Origin: Jeotgalibaca ciconiae
Lineage (GTDB): Bacteria > Bacillota > Bacilli > Lactobacillales > Aerococcaceae
Assembly (NCBI RefSeq): GCF_003955755.1
Contig: NZ_CP034465.1
Coordinates: forward strand, 2,598,001-2,662,000
Direction of reading: 5' to 3'
Length of the DNA: 64,000 nt
Shown: in pieces, positions 8,206-16,819 of the stretch
Layout of the letters: each line of letters begins with the position of its first letter
Numbering within the stretch: the first letter of the stretch is position 1
Notes under the pieces: model-generated
Told to the model about the DNA's origin: nothing
What the model saw: the letters and a program-made list of their open reading frames with translations, nothing else
Databases searched by the model: none
Program-made: the position numbers and the translations under genes

Positions 8206-10818
8206 TTAAGCAGCTTCCTCTTCGTCTGCTGGATTCTCCTCATTTTCCTCTCCGGGCTGTTGTTCTTCCTCGGATTCTTCAGATTCCTCAGATTCAGGAG
8301 GAGTAGGTTCCGGTTGTTCCTCAGAAGATTCTTCGGATGAACTTTCTTCTGAAGAAGATGAACTAGATTCTGAACTACTTTCGCTAGAAGAGTTTTCCTC
8401 ATCGTTTTCTTCTTCTTCCTCTTTCTCCTTATCTTCCTCAATTGTAATAGAGATAGAGGCTGCTGGAGAAGTGCTCGATCCAATCTTGGCTAATAAAGTA
8501 ATCTTTATATTACCTTTTGCAGGATTTTTGATGACAACTTCTGTATTGGTCGTATTTTGTGTTTGCGATCCAGCAGTTATCGTATATTGTGGCGTGCGAT
8601 TATCGTCTTCGGTGCTTGATTTATATGCGTCCCAGCTAATTGTCAGCTCGTCTTTGTCCTTGTTGTAAACGGCTTTTAAGCCTGTAGGTGCTTCAAGTTT
8701 TTCACCGTATTTCTTTGATATCTGCGTAGGTTCATAGCCTTTAACGAATAATTCAGTAATCGTCATATTTGAAGGGGTATTTGGACCTGGTTTCATAATA
8801 GGGCTCGTATATTTTTCCATAGAAGCTTCTACGACAGAATCAGGTTTTGTCCAATCAGTATTTTCAACGTCTTGGGAAACATATCCCATCAACTCACTAT
8901 AAATATATCTTGTGATTTTTCTTGTTTCATAATCTAAGTAATTTCCATATTCTAGTGGTTGAGCGTAACCTAACCACACTGATATGGCATAATTAGTTGT
9001 ATAACCAACGAACCAAGAATCTTTTCCAATGTTTTCAACTCCGATGCCACCGACAGATTCTAATTCATCCTCAAGATAATCCGTAGTACCCGTTTTACCA
9101 GCATGAATCAAGCCTGCTACATCAGCTTCAGGAGCGCTTTGAGGAATAACATCTTTCAACATGTCCGTAACCATGTAAGCAGTTGAATCTTTCATTGCTT
9201 CTGTGCCATTTGGCGAGAATTCAAATATTTCGCCATCAGAAGTGGTAACTGACTGAACTGTGTAAGGTTCATAATAAGTTCCGCCATTTGCAAAAGCACC
9301 ATAGGCGGCTGCCAAGTCAACGTTTGAAATTTCACCACCGATCGCATTTGAATCTACTAATTCTTGCTGGCCATCGTTGTATATTTCAATACCCAATCCA
9401 TTTAAAAAGGAATTAGCATTATCAAAGCCTACTTCTTGCAACAGTTTTGCAGAGGGGACATTTCGAGAATCCACCAAAGACTCACGTAACGTCATATCTC
9501 CTTTAAAGAGTCTATCATAGTTATAAAGAGGTGTACCATCAGAAGGGTACGACCATTCTTCATCAACAATCAGACTTCCTGTTGAATAATTTAAGTATTC
9601 AATTGCTGGACCAAAGTCGATTAAAGGCTTTATTGTAGAACCGACACTGCGTACTGTTTGGTCTGCATAGTTTACAGCTAATTGATTATTAATTTTTCGG
9701 TTACCAATAACGGCATTCAAGGCTCCGGTCTCAACGTCAACCATTGTTACTGCTGTTTGCAATTCATCATCCGGAAATTGAATATAGTCATCTGAATTGA
9801 CGATATCATATAAGTGTTGCTGGGCATCCATGTCTAAGTTTGTTTGAATGGTTAAGCCGCCCATCTCTACATCTAAGCCAGTCTTTTCGCGAACTTCGTC
9901 CATTACCATTTGAATATAAGAGTCAACGACAAGAGAGTAGTCAGCATCATTTGAGTGATCAACGAGGTTTTCCGTTATTGGCATACTTGCTGCTTCATCT
10001 CGCTCTGCTTGCGAAATTTTTTCGTTTTCTACCATCATGTCTAAAACAAGGTTTCTTCTTTCTTCTGTTTCTTCTGGACTTATATAAGGATCATAAAAAT
10101 TCGGAGCTTGCGGCATCCCGGCCAAAATAGCTGCTTCAGAGAGGTTTATTTCATTTAATTCTTTTCCAAAGTAATACTCAGCTGCTGTTCCCATACCATA
10201 AGCATTATTTCCCATATATACTTTATTAATGTAGAGTGCGAGAATCTCATCCTTATTTAATTCTTGTTCTAGTTGAACAGACATCCACGCCTCTTGTGCT
10301 TTTCTTTTAAGTGTTTGATCTTCTTCTAAGTGGGAGAAGTAGGAGAGCTTGATTAGCTGTTGTGTAATCGTACTTCCACCTTGAGAGATGCCTCCGCCTT
10401 GAATATTGGCAAATAGAGCACCTACAATCCGGATGGGGTCAACACCGATATGTTTATAAAAACGTCGATCCTCTATCGAAATGATTGCATCTTGCAAGAT
10501 AGCAGGAACTTCTTCCATATCAACTAAATCACGATTTTGTGCATTCGCACCAATCTCTTTTACTAAATTACCATCTCGATCTAAAATTTGAGAAGGAACC
10601 GTATCTACTAGTTCAGCGCGATTTACTTTAGGGGCGCTTGAAGCATAATAGATAAACAATCCACCCCCAGCTAAAAGACCAATGAATCCGAAGGCTACGA
10701 TAGTAAGGATTATTTTCTTCCAAATACTTTTTTTCCCTCTATTCTTCTTATGATTCGTTTTTGCGGGTTTCTTTTTTTGTTTTGAACGAGACATTCTTGT
10801 CTGATCATTATTGGGCAT
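8206..10818 (-). CDS. pbp1A: Class A penicillin-binding protein 1A (bifunctional transglycosylase/transpeptidase)
   Basis: 870 aa membrane-anchored peptidoglycan synthase. A basic cytoplasmic N-terminus is followed by one membrane helix (~35-58). The GT51 glycosyltransferase domain has its catalytic Glu in EDRRF (~116) and the GGSTITQQL motif (~147-155). The transpeptidase has STIK (394-397), SRN (451-453) and KTGT (575-578). An FN3-like segment follows (~710-793), then a ~78-residue tail made almost only of Ser, Glu, Asp and Pro (~793-870). Transcribed with recU (12-bp gap), the conserved recU-ponA arrangement. The acidic tail presumably lies outside the membrane. Confidence 0.95.
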   Translation of the reverse strand: MPNNDQTRMSRSKQKKKPAKTNHKKNRGKKSIWKKIILTIVAFGFIGLLAGGGLFIYYASSAPKVNRAELVDTVPSQILDRDGNLVKEIGANAQNRDLVDMEEVPAILQDAIISIEDRRFYKHIGVDPIRIVGALFANIQGGGISQGGSTITQQLIKLSYFSHLEEDQTLKRKAQEAWMSVQLEQELNKDEILALYINKVYMGNNAYGMGTAAEYYFGKELNEINLSEAAILAGMPQAPNFYDPYISPEETEERRNLVLDMMVENEKISQAERDEAASMPITENLVDHSNDADYSLVVDSYIQMVMDEVREKTGLDVEMGGLTIQTNLDMDAQQHLYDIVNSDDYIQFPDDELQTAVTMVDVETGALNAVIGNRKINNQLAVNYADQTVRSVGSTIKPLIDFGPAIEYLNYSTGSLIVDEEWSYPSDGTPLYNYDRLFKGDMTLRESLVDSRNVPSAKLLQEVGFDNANSFLNGLGIEIYNDGQQELVDSNAIGGEISNVDLAAAYGAFANGGTYYEPYTVQSVTTSDGEIFEFSPNGTEAMKDSTAYMVTDMLKDVIPQSAPEADVAGLIHAGKTGTTDYLEDELESVGGIGVENIGKDSWFVGYTTNYAISVWLGYAQPLEYGNYLDYETRKITRYIYSELMGYVSQDVENTDWTKPDSVVEASMEKYTSPIMKPGPNTPSNMTITELFVKGYEPTQISKKYGEKLEAPTGLKAVYNKDKDELTISWDAYKSSTEDDNRTPQYTITAGSQTQNTTNTEVVIKNPAKGNIKITLLAKIGSSTSPAASISITIEEDKEKEEEEENDEENSSSESSSESSSSSSEESSSEESSEEQPEPTPPESEESEESEEEQQPGEENEENPADEEEAA

Positions 10819-10830
10819 TGCCTTTCACCT

Positions 10831-11442
10831 CTATTTTTTGTTCTTGATTATTTGATCAACTGCTCCCAGATAATGTAAAGAAGGTTGAAAACCATATTGT
10901 ATTTCATAGCCATTCTCTTCGATAAAAGAAAGAGGAATTGACTTTCGGGAACCAGCTTTTTTCTGATTGTTCCAAAACATAGACAAATATTCGCTTTCCA
11001 AAAGAAATACACGATTAAAAATAGAAAAACAAATTAAAACAAAAGCAATGCCACCTTGCTTTTGACATTTGTCCATATGAAAAATCTGATGTTCATGGAA
11101 ATTTTTTAATGGAAATGACTGTTTATTCTTTGTTTCCTTTGCTTCAAAATCCAAATAAAAACCTTTGTATACTCCGTTGAAATCCGTAGTCGAAGATTGC
11201 CGGTAGTAAGCTTCACGGATTACTGCTGCGCTCCGTTTAGGATAATCAACTTTTACAACTTGAATAGGAGTGGGTTTTTTATGGATAACAGCAATATCAC
11301 GTTCAAGGTAGAATTGATTAGACTGATTAATTTCTTCTTCTAGCGTCATTCCACGTTTTCCGTATTGAACCGTCTTTGTCTTCTTTTTTTCATGGTCTGA
11401 TGCAGCTGTTTTTTTATAGATTTTTCCATTTGGATAATTCAT
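10831..11442 (-). CDS. recU: Holliday junction resolvase RecU
   Basis: About 203 aa. RecU cleaves Holliday junctions and modulates RecA. The conserved core is visible: RGMTLEEEIN, IHKKPTPIQVVKVDYPKRS, TTDFNGVYKGFYLDFEAKET (metal-binding Asp and the E-x-K pair) and FPLKNFHEHQ. The Met-Asn-Tyr-Pro-Asn-Gly start (ATG ending at 11442) matches B. subtilis RecU; the TTG one codon upstream (11445) lies ~10 nt from GGAGG and may be used. The longer GTG start at 11454 is too close to that site. First gene of recU-pbp1A. Confidence 0.93.
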   Translation of the reverse strand: MNYPNGKIYKKTAASDHEKKKTKTVQYGKRGMTLEEEINQSNQFYLERDIAVIHKKPTPIQVVKVDYPKRSAAVIREAYYRQSSTTDFNGVYKGFYLDFEAKETKNKQSFPLKNFHEHQIFHMDKCQKQGGIAFVLICFSIFNRVFLLESEYLSMFWNNQKKAGSRKSIPLSFIEENGYEIQYGFQPSLHYLGAVDQIIKNKK

Positions 11443-11647
11443 CAATTTTCTCACTTCCTCCTATTAAATTGTAGCAATCTTTTGTAGGAATGTGTAAAGT
11501 TTCGTTTAAAGTTTTTTTAAAGACAAGGAATCTCGTAGGAAAGTAGTTTTTAATGAATGGTTCAGCATAGTCTAAAGTCAATTCTGTAAGATTTTACCAC
11601 CATTTTCATTTTTTTCAAGTGTTATGAAAAAGCCTTTTGTTTTTTTA

Positions 11648-11676
11648 TTTACTTTAAAAGCTTTCTAGTGTACACT
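11648..11676 (+). promoter_or_regulatory. Promoter of tig
   Basis: TTTACT (11648-11653), a 17-bp spacer and TACACT (11671-11676), about 60 bp before the tig start. The rest of the 280-bp gap is AT-rich with no gene seen. Confidence 0.6.
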
Positions 11677-11735
11677 GATTTAGTATGCAATGAGAGAAAC
11701 ATTGCGAAAAATGATAGATTTTTGGAGGAAAGATA

Positions 11736-13016
11736 ATGACTGCAAATTGGGAAAAAACAGGCACTAACGAAGGTGTCTTAACATTTGAAATACCTGCAGA
11801 AACAATTAAAGCTGAAACGGATAAAGTATTTAACAAAGTTAAAAAGAATATTTCTGTTCCTGGATTCAGAAAAGGGAAAGTTCCTCGTCATATTTTCAAC
11901 AAACAATACGGCGAAGAATCATTATATGAAGATGCTTTGAATGCTGCTTTACCAGAAGCATATGACAATGCTGTTAAAGAAGCAGGAATTGATCCAGTTT
12001 CCCAACCTAATATTGACATCAAGAGCATGGAAAAAGGTCAAGCTTGGGTAATCACAGCTGATGTAACTGTAAAACCAGAAGTAAAACTTGGTGAATACAA
12101 AAACTTGACGGTTGAAAAACAAGATCGCGAAGTAACTGAAGCAGACGTGGAAGATGCATTAAAAGAACGTCAAGAACGTCATGCTGAACTAGTATTGAAA
12201 GAAGATGCAGCTGCTGAAGGTGATACAGTTGTTATCGATTATGAAGGATTCTTGGGCGAAGAAGCTTTTGAAGGCGGAAAAGACCAAAACCATTCACTAG
12301 AACTAGGTTCTAATTCATTCATTCCAGGCTTTGAAGAGCAATTAGTGGGTGCAAAAGCTGGCGAAGAAAAAGATGTAGTTGTTACATTCCCGGAAGAATA
12401 TCAAGCTGAAGATCTAGCTGGAAAAGAAGCTACATTTAAAGTTGTTGTTCATGAAGTGAAAACAAAAGAACTTCCTGAGTTGGATGATGAGTTTGCAAAA
12501 GATTTAGATGAAGAAGTTGAATCAATCGACGAATTAAAAGAAAAAATTCGTAAAGAACTAGAAGAAAGCAAAAAATCTGTTGCTGATGAAGTTGTTCAAG
12601 AAACAGCAATTCGCCAAGCAGTAGATAACGCTGAAGTTGTGGAATTACCACATGTAATGGTTCATGACGAAGTTCACCGTCAAATGGATTTATTCTTGAA
12701 TGATATGCAAAGACAAGGTATTTCTCCAGAAATGTATTATCAAATTACTGGAACTACTGAACAAGATCTTCATAAACAAATGGAAGAAGATGCAGACGTT
12801 CGTACAAAAACAACGCTTGTCTTAGAGCAAATTATTAAAGAAGAAAATATTCAAGCTACTGAAGAAGAAATCAATGAAGAAATCGAAACATTAGCTTCTC
12901 AATACAACATGGATGTTGAACGTGTACGTGGTTTAATAAGCAATGACATGTTAACAAATGATATCCAAATGAAGAAAGCTATGGCTTTAATTAGTGATTC
13001 AGCTGTAGAAGCATAA
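11736..13016 (+). CDS. tig: Trigger factor (ribosome-associated chaperone and prolyl isomerase)
   Basis: 426 aa, the family's usual length. The N-terminal ribosome-binding domain contains the signature GFRKGKVPRHI (~43-53) that docks on ribosomal protein L23. The central FKBP-type PPIase domain runs ~150-245 (DTVVIDYEGFLGEEAFEGG) and the helical chaperone domain follows. GGAGGAAAG lies ~5 nt before the ATG. Monocistronic, with its own promoter and terminator. Its place next to clpX is conserved in many bacteria. Confidence 0.96.
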   Translation: MTANWEKTGTNEGVLTFEIPAETIKAETDKVFNKVKKNISVPGFRKGKVPRHIFNKQYGEESLYEDALNAALPEAYDNAVKEAGIDPVSQPNIDIKSMEKGQAWVITADVTVKPEVKLGEYKNLTVEKQDREVTEADVEDALKERQERHAELVLKEDAAAEGDTVVIDYEGFLGEEAFEGGKDQNHSLELGSNSFIPGFEEQLVGAKAGEEKDVVVTFPEEYQAEDLAGKEATFKVVVHEVKTKELPELDDEFAKDLDEEVESIDELKEKIRKELEESKKSVADEVVQETAIRQAVDNAEVVELPHVMVHDEVHRQMDLFLNDMQRQGISPEMYYQITGTTEQDLHKQMEEDADVRTKTTLVLEQIIKEENIQATEEEINEEIETLASQYNMDVERVRGLISNDMLTNDIQMKKAMALISDSAVEA

Positions 13017-13034
13017 ACACTTTTTGTAAGCTGG

Positions 13035-13078
13035 AATAAAGAGACATCTGCATCGTTTGCAATGTCTCTTTATTTTTT
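13035..13078 (+). terminator. Terminator of tig
   Basis: aataaagagacat (13035-13047) / atgtctctttatt (13062-13074) with a T run. Confidence 0.88.
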
Positions 13079-13236
13079 GACTGGATGACAAACAGAATAG
13101 TTGTGATTTGGTCAAAATATGTTAAGATTAGGTGCGTTATTAGAAAACTCACTGCTAACATAGTTTTTAATACGCTAGGTTTTTTATAAAAACCTATCAG
13201 TTAATGAATGGCACCTCTATATACTTTTCTGTTTTA

Positions 13237-13245
13237 TGGTAAAAT
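13237..13245 (+). promoter_or_regulatory. Extended -10 promoter of clpX
   Basis: TGG-TAAAAT (13237-13245) has the TGn extension but no good -35. A small hairpin (taggtttt/aaaaccta, around 13178-13198) lies upstream. A single GGTCAAA at ~13110 resembles half of a CtsR box, but no second half is seen. Confidence 0.45.
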
Positions 13246-13296
13246 AGAAGAGATGAAGGGTGAAATTACATATATAAGTATGAAAGGGGAATGCAT

Positions 13297-14538
13297 ATGT
13301 TCCGAGACGATGGCACAAGCATTCATTGTTCCTTTTGCGGAAAATCTTCTGACCAAGTAAAGAAAATTATTGCTGGTCCGGATGTATACATTTGTAATGA
13401 GTGTATCGATCTGTGCAAGGAAATTATGGAAGAAGAAATTTATAGTAATGAAGACGTAGAATTTGGTGACGTACCTAAACCGCAAGAAATCCGTGAGATT
13501 TTAAGTGAGTACGTTATTGGCCAAGACAACGCTAAGAAAACATTGTCTGTAGCAGTATACAACCATTACAAACGAATCACTCAAATGAGTAACCAAAAAG
13601 AAGACGATGTAGAATTACAAAAAAGTAACATTTGCTTAATTGGTCCTACAGGATCTGGTAAAACGTTCCTAGGCCAAACCTTAGCGCGCATTTTAGATGT
13701 TCCATTTGCCATTGCAGATGCTACAAGCCTGACGGAAGCTGGTTATGTAGGAGAAGATGTTGAGAATATCTTATTGAAACTTTTACAAGCAGCGGATTAT
13801 GATGTAGAACGTGCTCAACGTGGCATCATTTATATTGATGAAATTGATAAAATTGCCCGTAAAGGTGAAAATGTCTCCATCACACGTGATGTAAGTGGCG
13901 AAGGTGTCCAACAAGCATTGTTAAAAATACTTGAAGGAACCGTAGCGAATGTTCCACCACAAGGCGGACGTAAACACCCACATCAAGAGTTCATTCAATT
14001 CGATACAACAAATATTCTCTTTATCGTTGGTGGAGCGTTCGATGGCATTGAAGCAATCGTAAAAGAACGTCTAGGTGAAAAAATAATTGGTTTTAGTCCT
14101 GCAAAAACAAAAGAAGAAAGCGATAAGAGTTTGATGCAGCAAATTATTCCAGAAGATTTGTTGAAATTCGGTTTGATTCCTGAGTTTATCGGACGGTTGC
14201 CAATCATGGCTGCCTTGGAAAAACTGACAGAAAGCGACTTGGTTCGAATTTTAACTGAACCAAAAAATGCTTTAGTGAAGCAGTATCAACGCTTACTTGA
14301 ATTAGACGGCGTATCACTTGAGTTTGAAGAAGATGCCCTTCTTGGTATCGCAAAACAAGCGATCGAACGGAATACAGGTGCACGTGGACTTCGTTCAATT
14401 ATTGAAAATGTGATGCTTGACATCATGTATGAAATACCAAGTAGAGATGAAATCACAAAAGTAATAATTACAAAAGATATTATCGATGGAGAAGGAAAGC
14501 CTCTGCTTTATGGAGACGACCAACGATTAATCAGTTAA
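13297..14538 (+). CDS. clpX: ClpX, ATP-dependent unfoldase of the ClpXP protease
   Basis: 413 aa. ClpX unfolds substrates and feeds them to ClpP. An N-terminal zinc-binding domain (C-x2-C in CSFCGK, C-x2-C in CNECIDLC) is followed by an AAA+ module: Walker A GPTGSGKT (~116-123), Walker [11 protein letters not shown], and sensor 2 GARGLR. The ATG at 13297 is preferred because GGGGA lies 6 nt upstream, whereas the in-frame ATG at 13291 abuts it. Flanked by terminators, so probably monocistronic. clpP is not in this window. Confidence 0.96.
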   Translation: MFRDDGTSIHCSFCGKSSDQVKKIIAGPDVYICNECIDLCKEIMEEEIYSNEDVEFGDVPKPQEIREILSEYVIGQDNAKKTLSVAVYNHYKRITQMSNQKEDDVELQKSNICLIGPTGSGKTFLGQTLARILDVPFAIADATSLTEAGYVGEDVENILLKLLQAADYDVERAQRGIIYIDEIDKIARKGENVSITRDVSGEGVQQALLKILEGTVANVPPQGGRKHPHQEFIQFDTTNILFIVGGAFDGIEAIVKERLGEKIIGFSPAKTKEESDKSLMQQIIPEDLLKFGLIPEFIGRLPIMAALEKLTESDLVRILTEPKNALVKQYQRLLELDGVSLEFEEDALLGIAKQAIERNTGARGLRSIIENVMLDIMYEIPSRDEITKVIITKDIIDGEGKPLLYGDDQRLIS

Positions 14539-14548
14539 TGAATATGAA

Positions 14549-14594
14549 AAGAACCAATGTATAGGATAGTCTCCCACATACATTGGTTCTTTAT
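14549..14594 (+). terminator. Terminator of clpX
   Basis: aagaaccaatgtat (14549-14562) / atacattggttctt (14578-14591), followed by a short T-rich run. Confidence 0.8.
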
Positions 14595-14617
14595 TCCATG
14601 AAAAGGAAGTGATTGGT

Positions 14618-15202
14618 ATGCAAGTAACCGATGCAGAAATTATTATTAGTGCGGTAAGCCCTAAACAATACCCAACAACAGGATTACCTGAATTTGCGTT
14701 GGCAGGAAGGTCGAATGTAGGGAAATCTTCGTTTATAAATAAACTGATTAGACGGAAGGCTCTAGCACGTACTTCTAGTAAACCAGGTAAAACACAAACA
14801 TTGAATTATTATTTGATTAACAAAGCTTTTTATTTTGTCGATGTTCCAGGTTATGGTTATGCAAAAGTATCCAAAACAGAACGTGCAAAATGGGGAGAAA
14901 TGCTAGAAACGTATTTTACTCAAAGAGAAACTTTACAGCATGTGTTTTTAATGGTTGATTTTCGTCATCCACCAACTGCGGATGATATTCAAATGAAGGA
15001 ATTTATCGAGTATTATCAAATACCGTATACCGTGATTGCAACCAAAGCAGATAAAATCCCGCGTGGAAAATGGAATCAACATACCTCTCAAACTAAAAAA
15101 GCTTTAGGGCTAAAAAATGATGATGCATTGATTATTTTCTCTTCGGAAAGTGGAGAAGGAAAAGACAAGGCTTGGAATGTGATTAGTCAATATTTATCTT
15201 AG
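14618..15202 (+). CDS. engB: Ribosome biogenesis GTPase EngB (YsxC)
   Basis: 194 aa TRAFAC-class GTPase needed for large ribosomal subunit assembly. G1 is GRSNVGKSS, followed by the T-x-G-K-T-Q switch (SKPGKTQ), G3 DVPGYGYA and G4 TKADK. The ATG at 14618 is preferred: AAGGAAGTGAT lies ~7 nt upstream, while the GTG at 14609 lies inside that site. Its position after clpX is conserved in Firmicutes (lon is absent here). Confidence 0.95.
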   Translation: MQVTDAEIIISAVSPKQYPTTGLPEFALAGRSNVGKSSFINKLIRRKALARTSSKPGKTQTLNYYLINKAFYFVDVPGYGYAKVSKTERAKWGEMLETYFTQRETLQHVFLMVDFRHPPTADDIQMKEFIEYYQIPYTVIATKADKIPRGKWNQHTSQTKKALGLKNDDALIIFSSESGEGKDKAWNVISQYLS

Positions 15203-15297
15203 AAAACGAGATTGATTGAAGGCAGTAGTTGCTCAAATGAATTGAATTCGATATGATTCAGATAAGTATTTGAATAAGAAATCCAAGGAGGCAATCA

Positions 15298-16572
15298 ATG
15301 AAACGCGAACCAGCCACAAGTAGATTTAAGTATACAAAAGAGGAACGCAGTTGGATTATGCAAGATTGGGGAAACTCTGCCTATTCTATTATGATTACCA
15401 CTGCTGTATTCCCGTTATTTTTCAAAGCAGTAGCAAGCTCTGGCGGATTGAGTGATGCAACTTCTACCGCTTATTGGGGATATGCAAATTCAATCGCCAC
15501 ATTAATTGTATCCTTATTGGCACCTATTTTAGGTGCACTAGCTGATTATAAGAATCAAAGAATGTCGATGTTTACTTTCTTTACTCTCAGTGGGATTGTT
15601 GCAACATTAGCTTTTTCATTTGCACCAGCAGGCAGTTGGCTTTATTTATTCATTTTTTATGTGATTTCTGCAATTGGTTTTTCTGGAGCAAATATATTCT
15701 ATGATGGCTCTTTAATTGATGTAACAACGAATTCCAGGATGGATCGAGTTTCTTCTGCTGGTTTTGGTTGGGGCTATATTGGCAGTTCAATCCCTTTTGT
15801 TATATTTATTGCTTTCCAATTAACAGGTGTTCTACCTGTATCTCAGACAACCTTGATAAAAATGGGTTTTGTGCTGACAGCAGTATGGTGGTTTGTTTTC
15901 ACAATTCCTTATTGGAAAAATGTAGAACAAAAATCCTTTATTGAAAGAGAACCTCATCTTATCAAGAATAGTTTTTTAAGATTATGGAGTACTTTAAGAG
16001 GAATCAAGGAATATCGTCAAGCTTTTCTATTCCTAATTGCTTACTTCTTTTATATTGATGGAGTTGGAACTATTTTTAAAATGGCGACTGCAGTTGGTAG
16101 CGATATTGGACTATCCGCCAATGATTTAATTGTCGTGATGTTAATTGTTCAGTTTGTGGCGTTTCCATTCTCAATTTTGTATGGTGTTTTAGCGAAACGG
16201 TTCGGTGCTAAGAATATGATATTTGTTGGTATTATAACCTATACTTTCATTTGTATTTATGCTCTGCAATTAGAGAGTTTGCAGACTTTTATTATTCTCG
16301 CGTTATTAGTCGGTACCGCACAAGGCGGGGTGCAATCTTTAAGTCGTTCTTTATTTGGACAGTTAATTCCAAAAGAACGAGCAAATGAATTCTTTGGCTT
16401 TTATAATATTTTTGGTAAGTTTGCAGCAGTTGTTGGCCCATTGTTGGTTGGTATTATTGCCCAAGTTACAGGGAATTCATTAGATGGTGTATTTGCCTTA
16501 ATCATATTGTTTGTCATTGGAGGAGTTCTTCTTATTTTTGTAAAGATCCCCCATGAAAAAGAAGTTGAATAA
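15298..16572 (+). CDS. UMF1-family MFS transporter (Atg22-like)
   Basis: 424 aa integral membrane protein with about 12 hydrophobic segments. The N-terminal motif WIMQDWGNSAYSIMITT is the hallmark of the UMF1/Atg22-like MFS group, and the MFS-like loop PILGALADYKNQR follows. AAGGAGG lies just upstream of the ATG. The substrate cannot be read from sequence; yeast Atg22 exports amino acids from vacuoles, but bacterial members are largely uncharacterised. It stands alone between engB and the dnaG operon. Confidence 0.85.
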   Translation: MKREPATSRFKYTKEERSWIMQDWGNSAYSIMITTAVFPLFFKAVASSGGLSDATSTAYWGYANSIATLIVSLLAPILGALADYKNQRMSMFTFFTLSGIVATLAFSFAPAGSWLYLFIFYVISAIGFSGANIFYDGSLIDVTTNSRMDRVSSAGFGWGYIGSSIPFVIFIAFQLTGVLPVSQTTLIKMGFVLTAVWWFVFTIPYWKNVEQKSFIEREPHLIKNSFLRLWSTLRGIKEYRQAFLFLIAYFFYIDGVGTIFKMATAVGSDIGLSANDLIVVMLIVQFVAFPFSILYGVLAKRFGAKNMIFVGIITYTFICIYALQLESLQTFIILALLVGTAQGGVQSLSRSLFGQLIPKERANEFFGFYNIFGKFAAVVGPLLVGIIAQVTGNSLDGVFALIILFVIGGVLLIFVKIPHEKEVE

Positions 16573-16579
16573 TTTTAGA

Positions 16580-16706
16580 AAAAAGAGTGGGAAAAAAGGC
16601 GTTTAGCCCCATCTTGAAATTTCTTTCGAGGCACCAACACCAGAAATGATAGAGCCCGCATTATTTGGGTATAGAAGGCTGGGAATTTTTCCCGGCCTTC
16701 TATACG
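16580..16706 (+). repeat. Interspersed repeat family 2, copy A (with 3' hairpin)
   Basis: Its left end (agtgggaaaaaaggcgtt, then tagcccc) and right end (cattatttgggtata plus a ggctggga...tccc hairpin) match the reverse complement of 19863-20038. The middle differs. The right end folds into a 16-bp stem (16669-16684 / 16690-16705) with no T run after it. It lies just past the transporter stop codon and may act as its transcript end. Confidence 0.8.
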
Positions 16707-16730
16707 TACAAGTTCTTCAATTCATTGAGA

Positions 16731-16759
16731 TTGCTTAATTAAGGAAAGTTTGCTATAAT
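16731..16759 (+). promoter_or_regulatory. Promoter of dnaG-rpoD
   Basis: TTGCTT (16731-16736), 17 bp, TATAAT (16754-16759) with the TGC extended -10: a strong housekeeping promoter. The start of transcription would fall near 16766, so the in-frame ATG at 16775 has no room for a ribosome site. Confidence 0.8.
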
Positions 16760-16819
16760 GTATTTTGTATTTTTATGCCCTTTTTAATCAAAAAAAGGGT
16801 ACACAAAAGAGGTGATTCA

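Noticed and set aside
8163-8483. 106-codon minus-strand frame overlapping the end of pbp1A
   Set aside because: It reads the repetitive Ser/Glu tail in another frame (Leu/Arg/Lys-rich) and runs into repeat copy 1. No start site support.
13104-13125. CtsR box upstream of clpX
   Set aside because: Only one GGTCAAA half-site is present; the second half at the required spacing is not.
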